Shown: one piece after another, positions 36,692 through 45,812 of the stretch
Layout of the letters: each line of letters opens with the position of its first letter
How positions within the stretch are numbered: position 1 is the first letter of the stretch
NCBI GenBank assembly: GCA_027485235.1
Contig: JAIXRJ010000046.1
Location: 62,001 to 126,000, forward strand
DNA: 64,000 nt
Reading direction: 5' to 3'
From: Comamonadaceae bacterium
Lineage (GTDB): Bacteria; Pseudomonadota; Gammaproteobacteria; Burkholderiales; Burkholderiaceae_C
The notes under the pieces: model-generated
Database searches by the model: none
Told to the model about the DNA's origin: nothing
The model's input: only the letters and a program-made list of their open reading frames with translations
Program-made: the position numbers and the translations under genes

Positions 36692-38611
36692 ATGGTTCAG
36701 ATCACCCTTCCCGACGGTTCATTGCGCGAATTTCCCGGTCCTGTGACCGTGGCCGAAGTGGCTGCCTCCATTGGCGCTGGCTTGGCCAAAGCGGCATTGG
36801 GCGGCAAAGTCAACGGCCAACTGGTGGACACCACTTTCAGCATGGCAGCCAACGCCAATTTGGCGATCGTCACTGCCAAAGACCCTGAGGGCTTGGAGCT
36901 GATACGCCACTCGACAGCGCACTTGTTGGCTTATGCGGTGAAGGATTTGTTTCCTGAGGCTCAAGTCACCATCGGACCCGTGATTGAAAACGGGTTTTAT
37001 TACGACTTTTCTTACATCCGGGCCTTCACACCTGACGACCTGGTGACGATTGAAAAGCGCATGAGCGAATTGGCTGCCAAGGACGAGTGGGTGGTGCGTC
37101 GTGTTTTGCCCCGGGACGAAGCGGTGGCGCATTTCAAGGCCATGGGGGAGCTTTACAAAGCCGAAATCATTGGCAGCATCCCAGCCGACCAAGAGGTGAG
37201 CTTGTACCGCGAAGGCGAATTTGAAGACTTGTGTCGCGGTCCGCATGTGCCCAGCACTGGCAAGCTCAAGCACTTCAAGTTGATGAAAGTGGCAGGTGCT
37301 TATTGGCGCGGTGACAGCAAAAACGAGATGTTGCAGCGCATTTATGGCACGGCTTGGGCCAGTAAAGACGACTTGCAGCAGTACCTGATGCGCTTGGAGG
37401 AAGCCGAAAAGCGCGACCACCGCAAATTGGGCCGCGAGCTCGATCTTTTCCACATCGACGAACACGCACCCGGTTTGGTGTTTTGGCACCCCAAGGGCTG
37501 GACCGTTTGGCAGACCGTTGAGCAGTACATGCGTCAGGTCTATCGGGACAGCGGTTACCACGAAGTCAAAGGTCCGCAGATACTGGACAAAACCCTGTGG
37601 GAAAAAACGGGCCATTGGGATAAATACCGCGACAACATGTTCACCACCGAGTCGGAAAAGCGCGATTACGCCTTGAAGCCGATGAATTGCCCGGGCCACA
37701 TTCTGATCTTCAAACAAGGTATCAAAAGCTACCGCGATTTGCCGTTGCGCTACGGTGAATTTGGCCAATGCCACCGCAATGAGCCTTCAGGAGGTTTGCA
37801 CGGCATCATGCGCGTGCGTGGTTTCACGCAAGATGACGGCCATATTTTTTGCACCGAAGACCAAATTTTGCCCGAGTGCGACACCTTCACCCAGGTTCTC
37901 AAAAAAGTTTATTCGGACTTCGGTTTCACCGAAATTTTGTTCAAGGTCTCCACACGTCCGGCGGCCCGCATTGGCTCGGATGAGTTGTGGGACAAGGCTG
38001 AAAAAGCGTTGATGGACAGCCTGCGCCACTCAGGTTGCGATTTCGTGATTTCTGAAGGAGACGGTGCTTTTTACGGCCCCAAGATCGAGTACACCTTGAA
38101 AGACGCGATTGGCCGCGAGTGGCAGTGTGGGACGATTCAGGTGGACTTCAACCTGTCCGAGCGCCTGGATGCCGAATACGTGGCCGAGGATGGATCGCGT
38201 CAACGCCCGGTGATTTTGCACCGAGCCATCGTGGGCAGCATGGAACGTTTCATCGGTATTTTGATTGAACAGCATGCGGGTGCCTTGCCTGCTTGGTTGG
38301 CCCCTGTTCAAGTATCGGTGCTCAACATCACCGATGCGCAGTCTGATTACTGTCGTGAAATTGCCGAAAAATTGCAAAAATCCATGTCAAATCAAGGCCT
38401 TAGGGTCGAATTGGACCTCCGCAACGAAAAAATCACGTATAAAATACGCGAGCATTCATTGCAAAAGCTGCCTTACATCCTCGTCGCTGGCGACAAGGAG
38501 AAGGCGGCAGGTACCGTCGCAGTGCGCGCCCGAGGCAACAAAGACCTTGGGGTGATGTCGATCGATGCGTTCATTGAACTCATTGCAGCAGACATCTCTT
38601 CTAAAGCCTGA
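36692..38611 (+). CDS. thrS: Threonyl-tRNA synthetase
   Basis: 639 aa, the normal bacterial length. Domains: N-terminal TGS (1-62, [21 protein letters not shown]), the second editing domain that hydrolyses Ser-tRNA(Thr) ([15 protein letters not shown], with the HxxxH zinc-like motif), class II catalytic core (about 240-530, zinc ligand Cys in [10 protein letters not shown], motif 2 [15 protein letters not shown]) and C-terminal anticodon-binding domain (about 540-639). The ATG at 36692 follows the leader terminator and has no clear Shine-Dalgarno. First gene of thrS-infC-rpmI-rplT-pheS-pheT-ihfA, the same order as in E. coli. Confidence 0.97.
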   Translation: MVQITLPDGSLREFPGPVTVAEVAASIGAGLAKAALGGKVNGQLVDTTFSMAANANLAIVTAKDPEGLELIRHSTAHLLAYAVKDLFPEAQVTIGPVIENGFYYDFSYIRAFTPDDLVTIEKRMSELAAKDEWVVRRVLPRDEAVAHFKAMGELYKAEIIGSIPADQEVSLYREGEFEDLCRGPHVPSTGKLKHFKLMKVAGAYWRGDSKNEMLQRIYGTAWASKDDLQQYLMRLEEAEKRDHRKLGRELDLFHIDEHAPGLVFWHPKGWTVWQTVEQYMRQVYRDSGYHEVKGPQILDKTLWEKTGHWDKYRDNMFTTESEKRDYALKPMNCPGHILIFKQGIKSYRDLPLRYGEFGQCHRNEPSGGLHGIMRVRGFTQDDGHIFCTEDQILPECDTFTQVLKKVYSDFGFTEILFKVSTRPAARIGSDELWDKAEKALMDSLRHSGCDFVISEGDGAFYGPKIEYTLKDAIGREWQCGTIQVDFNLSERLDAEYVAEDGSRQRPVILHRAIVGSMERFIGILIEQHAGALPAWLAPVQVSVLNITDAQSDYCREIAEKLQKSMSNQGLRVELDLRNEKITYKIREHSLQKLPYILVAGDKEKAAGTVAVRARGNKDLGVMSIDAFIELIAADISSKA

Positions 38612-38694
38612 AGGTGAATTTCGCCACAAGCTTTGGCCCGTGGGCACAAGGACGGTCTGGCTGTTCGCAGTTTTTACCCTTGAAGGATTGAGTT

Positions 38695-39294
38695 ATCGCT
38701 ACCGAATTTCGTGATCGTCGCCAACGCGAAGAACGCAAACACCGTCTGAACCGTGAAATCATGGCCCCAGAGGTCCGTGTTTCCGGCCCTGAAAACGAGC
38801 CATTGGGCATTTTGTCATTGGCAGATGCCCTGCGAATGGCGGGTGAATTGGATGTGGATTTGGTTGAAATCGCCGCCACAGCCATTCCTCCCGTTTGCCG
38901 TTTGATGGATTACGGCAAGTTCAAGTACCAAGAGCAAAAGCGTGCGGCGGAAGCCAAAGCCAAGCAAACGGTGATTGACATCAAAGAAGTCAAGTTCCGT
39001 CCGGGCACAGACGATGGCGACTACAACATCAAAATGCGCAACATTCGCCGATTTTTGGCGGATGGAGACAAATGCAAGATCACCTTGCGTTTTCGGGGTC
39101 GCGAGATCACCCACCAAGAGTTGGGCATCGCGCTGTTGAACCGGATTCGCGACGAGTTGGCCGATTCGATCACCGTTGAGCAATTCCCAAAGCTCGAAGG
39201 GCGTCAGATGATCATGATGATCGCGCCGGGGCGCAAAAAACCCGTCGTGGGTGGTAAGTCTGCAGATGTTTCTGCACCTGCCGAATCGGCGTGA
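38695..39294 (+). CDS. infC: Translation initiation factor IF-3, with ATC start codon
   Basis: 199 aa. IF3 keeps 30S subunits free and checks start-codon/initiator-tRNA pairing. The first ATG (38761) would remove the conserved segment [20 protein letters not shown]. In frame upstream, ATC at 38695 is preceded by AAGGA (38683-38687) at 7 bp, and an in-frame TGA at 38689 excludes anything further. ATT/ATC/ATA starts are established for infC and allow IF3 to repress its own translation. The N-domain (about 20-95, [26 protein letters not shown]) and C-domain (about 110-190, [29 protein letters not shown]) are complete. Confidence 0.93.
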   Translation: MATEFRDRRQREERKHRLNREIMAPEVRVSGPENEPLGILSLADALRMAGELDVDLVEIAATAIPPVCRLMDYGKFKYQEQKRAAEAKAKQTVIDIKEVKFRPGTDDGDYNIKMRNIRRFLADGDKCKITLRFRGREITHQELGIALLNRIRDELADSITVEQFPKLEGRQMIMMIAPGRKKPVVGGKSADVSAPAESA

Positions 39295-39305
39295 CAAAGA
39301 ATTTG

Positions 39306-39356
39306 ACCGGCTTCAGGGCCGGTTGAGTCAAGAGCTGCCTTCGGGTGGCTTTTGTT
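39306..39356 (+). terminator. Tandem hairpins with UUCG-type terminator between infC and rpmI
   Basis: First hairpin ACCGGC / GCCGGT (39306-39323). Second is AGCTGCC-TTCG-GGTGGCT (39333-39350, two G-U pairs) followed by TTTTGTT. It lies 12-56 bp after the infC stop. The rpmI start is 75 bp further on, so it can act as internal attenuator of rpmI-rplT. Confidence 0.6.
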
Positions 39357-39430
39357 AAAAGTGGCTCGGGGCCAACAAGGCTGCAAATTTTTTGCTGACG
39401 CCTCACGAGCACAATTAAAGGAGCATGAAC

Positions 39431-39634
39431 ATGCCCAAGATGAAGACCAAAAGCAGTGCCAAAAAGCGCTTCCGTGTTCGTCCCGGTGGAACCGTTAAAC
39501 GCGGTCAAGCCTTCAAACGTCACATCCTGACCAAGAAGACCACCAAAAACAAGCGCCACCTTCGCGGTGCAGTGGCTGTGCATGAGACCAATATGGGTCA
39601 CATCGCGCAAATGCTGCCGATGGCTGGCCTGTAA
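39431..39634 (+). CDS. rpmI: 50S ribosomal protein L35
   Basis: 67 aa. The family sequence is obvious: [20 protein letters not shown], then TKNKRHLRG near the middle. I chose ATG 39431, which is 7 bp from the ribosome binding site AGGAG (39419-39423); an in-frame ATG at 39425 is too close to it. It is followed by rplT after 25 bp. Expression of this pair is often controlled by L20 through the leader. Confidence 0.96.
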   Translation: MPKMKTKSSAKKRFRVRPGGTVKRGQAFKRHILTKKTTKNKRHLRGAVAVHETNMGHIAQMLPMAGL

Positions 39635-39659
39635 TCACTGACGAACAAGGAGAAAAACT

Positions 39660-40022
39660 ATGCCTCGCGTTAAACGTGGTGTAACGGCACGCGCCCGTCA
39701 CAAGAAAGTTCTGGCCCTCGCAAAAGGTTTCCGCGGTCGCCGCGGCAATGTCTTCCGTATCGCCAAACAGGCGGTGATGAAGGCTGGCCAATACGCCTAC
39801 CGTGACCGCCGCACCAAAAAGCGTGTGTTCCGTCAGTTGTGGATTGCCCGTATCAACGCCGCTGCGCGTGAATGCGGTCTGACCTACAGCCAGTTCGCCA
39901 ATGGCCTGAAGAAGTCTGCCATCGAAATCGACCGTAAGATGCTGGCGGACATCGCCGTGCACGACAAGGCCGCTTTTGCTGGCATCGTGAACCAAGTTAA
40001 AGCCAAATTGGCCGCAGCTTGA
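39660..40022 (+). CDS. rplT: 50S ribosomal protein L20
   Basis: 120 aa, full length. It binds 23S rRNA domain I early in 50S assembly, and in known cases represses its own operon. The long basic N-terminal extension [23 protein letters not shown] and the globular C-domain [23 protein letters not shown] are intact. AAGGAG lies 7 bp before the ATG. A terminator-like hairpin and pheS follow. Confidence 0.98.
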   Translation: MPRVKRGVTARARHKKVLALAKGFRGRRGNVFRIAKQAVMKAGQYAYRDRRTKKRVFRQLWIARINAAARECGLTYSQFANGLKKSAIEIDRKMLADIAVHDKAAFAGIVNQVKAKLAAA

Positions 40023-40068
40023 GTCCATGGGTGGCACCGGCCTTTGGGCCTGTGACACGCACTCGATG

Positions 40069-40116
40069 AAAGGGATTGAGGCTCACAAAAGCTTCAATCC
40101 CTTTTTTGTTTTTTCT
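40069..40116 (+). terminator. Terminator/attenuator between rplT and pheS
   Basis: Fourteen-pair stem AAAGGGATTGAGGC / GCTTCAATCCCTTT (one G-U), loop TCACAAAA, followed by a T-rich tract (TTTGTTTTTTC). It ends 26 bp before the pheS start. E. coli has the pheM attenuator at the same place in the same operon. Confidence 0.85.
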
Positions 40117-40142
40117 TACCCACATCACCGATCTCCCACACC

Positions 40143-41180
40143 ATGAACGAGCTGGACACCCTGGTCGAATCCGCCCGCCAGAGTTTTGTGCAGGCACTGT
40201 CACCTGCAGACCTCGAAAACGCCAAAGCCCTGTATTTGGGCAAAGCCGGCCGCATCACCGAGCTGATGAAGGGCATGGCCGCGCTGAGTGTGGAAGACAA
40301 AAAAACCCGCGGCGCTGGCATCAACATCGCCAAGCAAGCGATCGAGGCCGCCTTGAATGACCGCCGCCAGGCTTTGGCCGATGCCGAGCTGCAAGCGCAA
40401 CTCAAAGCCGAGGCGCTGGATGTGACCTTGCCTGGGCGCAGCACCAATTCAGGCGGTTTGCACCCTGTCTCGCTCACATTGGAGCGCGTCGAAAACATTT
40501 TTGGCTCTATGGGCTTCGAAGTGGCCCAAGGCCCCGAGATCGAAACCGACTGGTTCAACTTCACCGCGCTCAACACGCCCGAAGACCACCCAGCGCGCTC
40601 GATGCACGACACCTTCTATGTCGAAGGTGGTCATTTGCTGCGCACCCACACCAGCCCCATGCAAATCCGCCACGCGGTGCAGCACGTCAAACGCTACCGC
40701 AACCGGCTCGACGCTGGTCAGGGCATGCCCGAAATCCGGGTCATCGCCCCCGGCCGCACCTACCGCGTGGACAGCGATGCCACCCATTCGCCCATGTTCC
40801 ACCAGTGCGAAGGCCTGTGGATTGGCGAGAACGTGAGCTTCAAAGACCTGAAGGTCGTGGTCTCCGATTTTTGCCGCACCTTTTTTGAAAGCGACGACCT
40901 GGTCTTGCGCTTTCGCCCCAGCTTTTTCCCCTTCACCGAACCGAGCGCTGAGATCGACATCCAATTCCAAAGTGGCCCGCTGGCGGGTCGCTGGCTCGAA
41001 GTGGGTGGCTCCGGTCAAGTACACCCGAACGTCGTGCGCAACATGGGCCTGGACCCCGAGCAGTTCATTGGCTTTGCCTTTGGCATGGGCATGGACCGCT
41101 TCACCATGCTGCGCTACGGTGTGAACGACTTGCGCCTGTTCTTTGACGGTGACGTGCGTTTCCTGAACCAGTTCCAGTGA
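40143..41180 (+). CDS. pheS: Phenylalanyl-tRNA synthetase alpha subunit
   Basis: 345 aa catalytic subunit of the (alpha-beta)2 enzyme that charges tRNA(Phe). An N-terminal coiled coil (about 1-85) contacts tRNA. The class II core follows: motif 1 near [19 protein letters not shown], motif 2 [19 protein letters not shown], motif 3 [17 protein letters not shown]. The phenylalanine-pocket Ala/Gly region appears ordinary. The ATG lies in CCATGA, where it overlaps by four bases the stop of a small upstream frame. No good Shine-Dalgarno is seen. pheT follows after 71 bp. Confidence 0.97.
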   Translation: MNELDTLVESARQSFVQALSPADLENAKALYLGKAGRITELMKGMAALSVEDKKTRGAGINIAKQAIEAALNDRRQALADAELQAQLKAEALDVTLPGRSTNSGGLHPVSLTLERVENIFGSMGFEVAQGPEIETDWFNFTALNTPEDHPARSMHDTFYVEGGHLLRTHTSPMQIRHAVQHVKRYRNRLDAGQGMPEIRVIAPGRTYRVDSDATHSPMFHQCEGLWIGENVSFKDLKVVVSDFCRTFFESDDLVLRFRPSFFPFTEPSAEIDIQFQSGPLAGRWLEVGGSGQVHPNVVRNMGLDPEQFIGFAFGMGMDRFTMLRYGVNDLRLFFDGDVRFLNQFQ

Positions 41181-41251
41181 ACCGTCCCAGCCATTCCTGA
41201 ATGCCTGCTGCCCGGCGTGAGTCGCCTAGCAAACCGAAGTGAGCCCTGCAA

Positions 41252-43684
41252 ATGCAATTTCCTGAATCCTGGTTGCGCGAGTTCTGCAACCCGTCCCTGA
41301 CGACCCAGCAACTGGCCGACACCTTGACCATGGCCGGTCTCGAAGTGGAAGAATTGGAGCCCGTGGCCCCACCTTTTACGAAAATCGTGATCGGCGAAAT
41401 CAAAGAAGCGGTGCAGCACCCCAATGCCGACCGCTTGCGCGTGTGCCAAGTGGACGTGGGGCAGGGCAGCTTGCTCAACATCGTCTGTGGTGCGCCCAAT
41501 GCACGCGTGGGCATTCGTGTGCCCTGCGCCATGGTGGGCGCTGAGTTGCCGCCCGGTGAAGATGGCAAGCCCTTCGTGATCAAGGTCGGCAAGTTGCGCG
41601 GCGTCGAAAGCCAGGGCATGTTGTGCTCGGCCAAAGAACTCAAGATCTCGGACGACCATGGGGGTCTGCTGGAGTTGCCCTTGGATGCCCCTTTGGGTCA
41701 GGACATTCGCCAATACCTGAATCTGGACGACACCCTGTTCACGATCAAGTTGACGCCCAACTTGGCGCATTGCCTGAGCGTGTACGGCATTGCCCGCGAG
41801 GTCTCCGCCTTGACCGGTGCACCCTTAAAAGCCCCGACATTCCCTGCGGTCGCCACTCAAATCAACGACAAAGTGGCTGTGCACGTGCAAGCCACCGATC
41901 TGTGCGGCCGCTTTAGCGGTCGTGTGGTCAAAGCCGTGAACACCCAAGCCAAGACGCCGCAGTGGATGGTGGACCGTCTGGCCCGCTGTGGTCAGCGCAG
42001 CGTGAGCCCGCTGGTGGACATCTCCAACTACGTGATGTTCGAGTTCGGTCGCCCATCGCACATTTTTGACCTCGACAAAATCCACGGTGGCCTGCAAGTG
42101 CGCTGGGGCCAAGCGGGCGAATCCCTCAAGCTGCTCAACGGCAACACCGTGACCGTGGACGACAAGGTGGGTGTGATCGCCGATGACAACCAAGTCGAAT
42201 CGCTGGCCGGCATCATGGGCGGCGACGCCACCGCCGTGTCCGACGACACCCAAAACATCTACATCGAAGCGGCTTTTTGGTGGCCCACATCGATTGCAGG
42301 CCGTTCGCGCCGCTTCAACTTTTCGACCGATGCCGGTCACCGCTTTGAGCGTGGCGTGGACCCGCAACTGACGGTGGAGCACATCGAGCGCATCACCCAA
42401 TTGGTGCTGGACATCTGCGGCACGCCCGAGACCCAGGTCGGCCCCATCGACGATCAAATCCTGAACATCCCTGCCATCACGCCGGTCACCCTGCGTGTGG
42501 ACCGTGCGGTCAAGGTCATTGGCATGCCGCTCACGCAGCAGCAGTGCGCCGACGCCCTGCGTGGTCTGGGCTTGCAGGTGACGGAAGGCGAGGGCACCGT
42601 CACCGTGACGCCACCGAGCTTCCGCTTCGATTTACAGATCGAAGAAGACCTGATCGAAGAGGTGGCCCGCATGGTGGGCTACAACAACTTGCCCACGCAC
42701 CCGCCGCTGGCCCCCATCACGGCCAAGGTGCGCCGCGAAACCGAGCGCAGCCCCACGGCTGTGCGCAGAGCCATCGCTGCCCGCGGCTACCAAGAAACCA
42801 TCAACTACAGCTTCGTCGAGGAAGCCTGGGAAAAAGACCTGGCCGGTAACACCGACCCCATTCGTCTGCTCAACCCGATTGCCAGCCAGATGAGCGTGAT
42901 GCGCTCAAGCTTGATTGGCTCCTTGCTTCAAGTGGTGAAATTCAACGCCGACCGCAAGGCCGACCGCGTGCGCGTGTTCGAACTGGGCCGCGTCTTTTTG
43001 CGCAACCCACAAGCCGTCAACAGCGACACCACCGTGGAAGGTTTTGACCAGCCGATGCGCGTCGCGGGCATGGCCTGGGGCCCTGTGGAGACATTGGGTT
43101 GGCACGGCAAGGCCCGTCAGGTTGATTACTTCGATGTCAAAGGCGATGTCGAAGCTTTGCTGGCCCCTCGTCAAGCCGAATTCGCAGCGGCTGAGCATCC
43201 TGCATTGCACCCCGGCCGTTCTGCCCAAGTCGTGTTGGACGGTGTGGTGATTGGCCATCTGGGCGAATTGCACCCCCGTTGGCGTCAAGCCTGGGACTTG
43301 CCACACGCCCCTGTGGTGTTTGAGTTGTGTTTGGATGCGGTGACGGCCCGTGTGGTTCCGGTGGCCCAAGGCGTGGCCAAGCAGCAGCCGGTGGAGCGCG
43401 ACGTGGCCGTGATCGTGGCCGAGTCGGTCACCCATGCCCAATTGATGCAAGCCATCCACGCCGCACCGACCGAAGGTCTGCTCCAAGGCGCTGTGTTGTT
43501 TGACATTTACCGACCCAAGCCTGATGCGGCGGGCGGCAGCTTGGCCGCTGGTGAAAAGAGTCTGGCCGTTCGCCTGACCTTGGGCACGGCCGATGCCACC
43601 CTGACCGATGCGCAGATCGATGCCGCCATGAACGCGGTTTTGGCGCAGTTGAGTCAGCAGGTTTCTGCGCGTTTGCGCGCTTGA
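41252..43684 (+). CDS. pheT: Phenylalanyl-tRNA synthetase beta subunit
   Basis: 810 aa, normal length. Domains in order: the EMAP/OB-type tRNA-binding domain (about 40-150, KIVIGEIKEAVQHPNADRLRVCQVDVG), the B3/B4 editing domain (about 210-390, FSGRVVKAV, MFEFGRPSHIFDLDKI), the B5 domain (about 400-475), a catalytically dead class II-like core (480-690) and the C-terminal RNP-like anticodon-binding domain (about 710-810, KQQPVERDVAVIVAESVTHAQL). The B3/B4 domain hydrolyses Tyr-tRNA(Phe). ihfA follows 12 bp after the stop. Confidence 0.97.
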   Translation: MQFPESWLREFCNPSLTTQQLADTLTMAGLEVEELEPVAPPFTKIVIGEIKEAVQHPNADRLRVCQVDVGQGSLLNIVCGAPNARVGIRVPCAMVGAELPPGEDGKPFVIKVGKLRGVESQGMLCSAKELKISDDHGGLLELPLDAPLGQDIRQYLNLDDTLFTIKLTPNLAHCLSVYGIAREVSALTGAPLKAPTFPAVATQINDKVAVHVQATDLCGRFSGRVVKAVNTQAKTPQWMVDRLARCGQRSVSPLVDISNYVMFEFGRPSHIFDLDKIHGGLQVRWGQAGESLKLLNGNTVTVDDKVGVIADDNQVESLAGIMGGDATAVSDDTQNIYIEAAFWWPTSIAGRSRRFNFSTDAGHRFERGVDPQLTVEHIERITQLVLDICGTPETQVGPIDDQILNIPAITPVTLRVDRAVKVIGMPLTQQQCADALRGLGLQVTEGEGTVTVTPPSFRFDLQIEEDLIEEVARMVGYNNLPTHPPLAPITAKVRRETERSPTAVRRAIAARGYQETINYSFVEEAWEKDLAGNTDPIRLLNPIASQMSVMRSSLIGSLLQVVKFNADRKADRVRVFELGRVFLRNPQAVNSDTTVEGFDQPMRVAGMAWGPVETLGWHGKARQVDYFDVKGDVEALLAPRQAEFAAAEHPALHPGRSAQVVLDGVVIGHLGELHPRWRQAWDLPHAPVVFELCLDAVTARVVPVAQGVAKQQPVERDVAVIVAESVTHAQLMQAIHAAPTEGLLQGAVLFDIYRPKPDAAGGSLAAGEKSLAVRLTLGTADATLTDAQIDAAMNAVLAQLSQQVSARLRA

Positions 43685-43696
43685 TGGGATCGCGTG

Positions 43697-44047
43697 ATGG
43701 AAATTTCAGTCGAAAGCCTTGAAACCCCCGCCCTGACCAAGGCGCATTTGGCCGATTTGTTGTTCGAACAAATCGGCTTGAACAAGCGCGAGTCCAAGGA
43801 CATGGTGGATGCCTTTTTCGATCTGATCGTGGACAGCCTGATCCAAGGCACCGAGGTGAAGATTTCGGGCTTCGGCAATTTCCAGATCCGCACCAAAGCG
43901 GCCCGCCCTGGCCGCAATCCCCGCACCGGAGAATTGATTCCGATTGATGCACGTCGTGTGGCCACCTTCCATGCCAGTCATAAACTCAAAGCCATGATTC
44001 AGGGCGAGACCGACGACGGCGAAAGCTTGGCTTGGGTGGGTCGCTGA
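43697..44047 (+). CDS. ihfA: Integration host factor subunit alpha
   Basis: 116 aa member of the HU/IHF family that binds and sharply bends DNA at specific sites, acting in transcription, replication and recombination. The arm tip PGRNPRTGE and the core [19 protein letters not shown] are clear. The N-terminus [28 protein letters not shown] is typical of the alpha subunit. The C-terminus has about 15 more residues than E. coli IhfA. ATG 43697 is preferred over GTG 43694. Position after pheT is the classical one. Confidence 0.95.
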   Translation: MEISVESLETPALTKAHLADLLFEQIGLNKRESKDMVDAFFDLIVDSLIQGTEVKISGFGNFQIRTKAARPGRNPRTGELIPIDARRVATFHASHKLKAMIQGETDDGESLAWVGR

Positions 44048-44071
44048 AGCCAACAGACTCTGGAGATCAGC

Positions 44072-44407
44072 ATGCTTTTCAAGTTCAAATCTCAAGCGGC
44101 CAGCGATCTGATCATGCTCGAGCCGGACGCCCGTCATTTGCTTCACATCATGCTGGGCGATGACCCGGTCAAAGGGGTGATTCAAGCCGATACCCTGGCT
44201 CTGTCCATTGCTGCGCTGGAACTGGCGGTCAAGGAGGATGAAGTGCTGCGCAAGCGTTCAGAGATGTCTGGGCCTTCTGTGCAGGCCGAAGAAAATGAGT
44301 CCCCTGCAGCCCGAAATGGCTTCCATTTGTCTCAACGCGCAGCACCGATGCTGAAGTTGCTCAAGCGCAGCCTGGTTGAAAAGGCAGACGTGGTGTGGGG
44401 CGTTTGA
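44072..44407 (+). CDS. DUF1840 family protein
   Basis: 111 aa, soluble. Starts MLFKFKSQAASDLIMLEPDARHLLHIMLGDDP, the hallmark of the DUF1840 family found mainly in beta- and gammaproteobacteria. A helical middle (ADTLALSIAALELAVKEDE) and C-terminal helix (APMLKLLKRSLVEKADVVWGV) follow. No function is known. It is 24 bp after ihfA in the same direction and may be cotranscribed. GGAG is 8 bp upstream. It converges with the DUF192 gene. Confidence 0.8.
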   Translation: MLFKFKSQAASDLIMLEPDARHLLHIMLGDDPVKGVIQADTLALSIAALELAVKEDEVLRKRSEMSGPSVQAEENESPAARNGFHLSQRAAPMLKLLKRSLVEKADVVWGV

Positions 44408-44422
44408 CGTCCCCGATTGAAA

Positions 44423-44899
44423 TCAAGGAACGAAGGGTGGACCGCCCAGGCGATAGCCGGCTTTGATTTGGCGCTTGGCAAACCAGCCGAGGTTCATCTC
44501 GAGCACATACCGAACAGCCTGAGTCGAGCAGTGCGAATCATCGCTTTGGGGTTTCATGTCGACCAGGTTCACGATGGTGCCATCGTCCGCAACAAATGCT
44601 GCGGTCAATGGGATGAGGGTGTTGCGCATCCAGAAACATTGGGTCGCTGCTTGGTCGAAAACAAACAACATGCCTTCGTGCTGAGGCATTTCTTTGCGGA
44701 ACATCAAGCCAATTTGACGCTGTTCTGGCGTTTGTGCCAGCTGAACGTCCAGCAAATGCATGCCCGCCGTCAGTTTGACCCTCTGCAATTGCAATTGAGG
44801 GCCAGACTGGGCTGCTGCTTGAGTACTTTCGAACAGCATCAAAAGCGAAAAAAGCAGCCGCAGGGACCGAGCTGTGCTGAAGGTGGAAAGGGTGTTCAT
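44423..44899 (-). CDS. Exported DUF192 family protein
   Basis: 158 aa with an N-terminal signal sequence (hydrophobic about 12-25, likely cleaved after TQAAAQ near residue 31), so probably periplasmic. The mature part is the DUF192 fold: VQLAQTPEQRQIGLMFRKEMPQHEGMLFVF, FWMRNTLIPLTAAFVADDGTIV and C-terminal VRYVLEMNLGWFAKRQIKAGYR. The family is widespread and its function unknown. It is encoded upstream of nothing on its strand except the convergent DUF1840 gene. The cold-shock gene lies 89 bp upstream on the same strand. Confidence 0.9.
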   Translation of the reverse strand: MNTLSTFSTARSLRLLFSLLMLFESTQAAAQSGPQLQLQRVKLTAGMHLLDVQLAQTPEQRQIGLMFRKEMPQHEGMLFVFDQAATQCFWMRNTLIPLTAAFVADDGTIVNLVDMKPQSDDSHCSTQAVRYVLEMNLGWFAKRQIKAGYRLGGPPFVP

Positions 44900-44988
44900 G
44901 CTTCAATTAAGCCAAGCAGGTTGATATGGCTGCAAGGATAACGCGTCTGGCAAGCGCTTTGATGTCTGGAAGGCCGTCAACCCTCTGT

Positions 44989-45246
44989 TCAGTCCGGGGG
45001 CTCTGAAAGTGGGTGGCTGAGGGAGGCTGAAGTGTCTCCGGCGTCTGCCGTGCGTATGTGGGCCGCCATCCAACCTTTGGCTCCTTCGGTCAGTTCAAAG
45101 GTGACTTTGGCACCCTCTTTGAGACTTTTGAATCCCTCTGCCTCGATGGCAGAAAAGTGGGCAAAAGCATCAGGGCCACCTCCGTCGGGCTGTATGAAAC
45201 CGAATCCTTTGGCATCGTTGAACCATTTGACCGTACCACTGGGCAT
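44989..45246 (-). CDS. Cold-shock-domain protein (CspA family)
   Basis: 85 aa nucleic-acid-binding protein of the CspA family, acting as an RNA chaperone in the cytoplasm. The cold-shock domain fills residues 1-67 with RNP1 KGFGFI and RNP2 DAFAHF; the start [21 protein letters not shown] is standard. A polar tail of about 18 residues ([18 protein letters not shown]) is added. The ATG has GGAGA 7 bp upstream. It is divergent from clpS across 146 bp. Whether it is cold induced cannot be seen. Confidence 0.95.
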   Translation of the reverse strand: MPSGTVKWFNDAKGFGFIQPDGGGPDAFAHFSAIEAEGFKSLKEGAKVTFELTEGAKGWMAAHIRTADAGDTSASLSHPLSEPPD

Positions 45247-45392
45247 GGCTTGTCTCCATTTGTCTCTTGAACCAGTTTGATACGTGGTCAGTGATTTTGT
45301 CAATCTGAGGTTTCCCCCGAGGCCAGACGCTGTCAGCAAGTCTTTTCAGACCCTGGGCCTCAAGGGCTTGAAAGCATCGATAGAATGAATTC

Positions 45393-45752
45393 ATGGCAAC
45401 GAAAAAACCCTCCATTCCCACGCTGCCGACCGTGACCCCGCCCGCGCCCGATGGCGGGGACGCCGTGGTCCTCGAAAGACGTGCCCAGAAAATCGAACCG
45501 CCCCAGATGTACCAGGTGGCGATGCTCAACGACGACTTCACCCCGATGGAATTCGTGGTGATGGTGATCCAAGAGTTTTTCAGCAAAGACCGCGAAGCAG
45601 CCACCCAAATCATGCTCAAGATCCACTTGGACGGCAAAGGCGTGTGTGGTGTTTACTCACGCGACGTGGCGGCCACCAAGGTGGATCAGGTGCTGGATGC
45701 CGCCAAACAGGCCGGTCATCCGCTTCAATGTGTCAGTGAACCCATTGAATAA
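45393..45752 (+). CDS. clpS: ATP-dependent Clp protease adaptor ClpS
   Basis: 119 aa adaptor that hands N-end-rule substrates to ClpA. A disordered Pro/Thr-rich N-terminus (about 1-35) precedes the conserved core [24 protein letters not shown] with the substrate-binding Asn/Asp, then the [16 protein letters not shown] region that binds the ClpA N-domain. clpA starts 60 bp later, the standard pair. No ribosome binding site is visible before the ATG; TAGAAT at 45381-45386 would place a transcription start at about the ATG itself. Confidence 0.95.
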   Translation: MATKKPSIPTLPTVTPPAPDGGDAVVLERRAQKIEPPQMYQVAMLNDDFTPMEFVVMVIQEFFSKDREAATQIMLKIHLDGKGVCGVYSRDVAATKVDQVLDAAKQAGHPLQCVSEPIE

Positions 45753-45770
45753 TCCGGCGTGTCCCCCAAG

Positions 45771-45779
45771 TTATACACA
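45771..45779 (+). promoter_or_regulatory. DnaA-box consensus between clpS and clpA
   Basis: TTATACACA matches TTATNCACA exactly. It is isolated and may be chance; recorded because it is intergenic. Confidence 0.2.
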
Positions 45780-45812
45780 TCTCATTTACTCAGCAAGGCA
45801 TAAGGAAATCAC

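Noticed and set aside
45771-45779. DnaA box between clpS and clpA as a replication-control site
   Set aside because: Single site, no cluster, no AT-rich unwinding element; probably chance. Kept only as a low-confidence feature.
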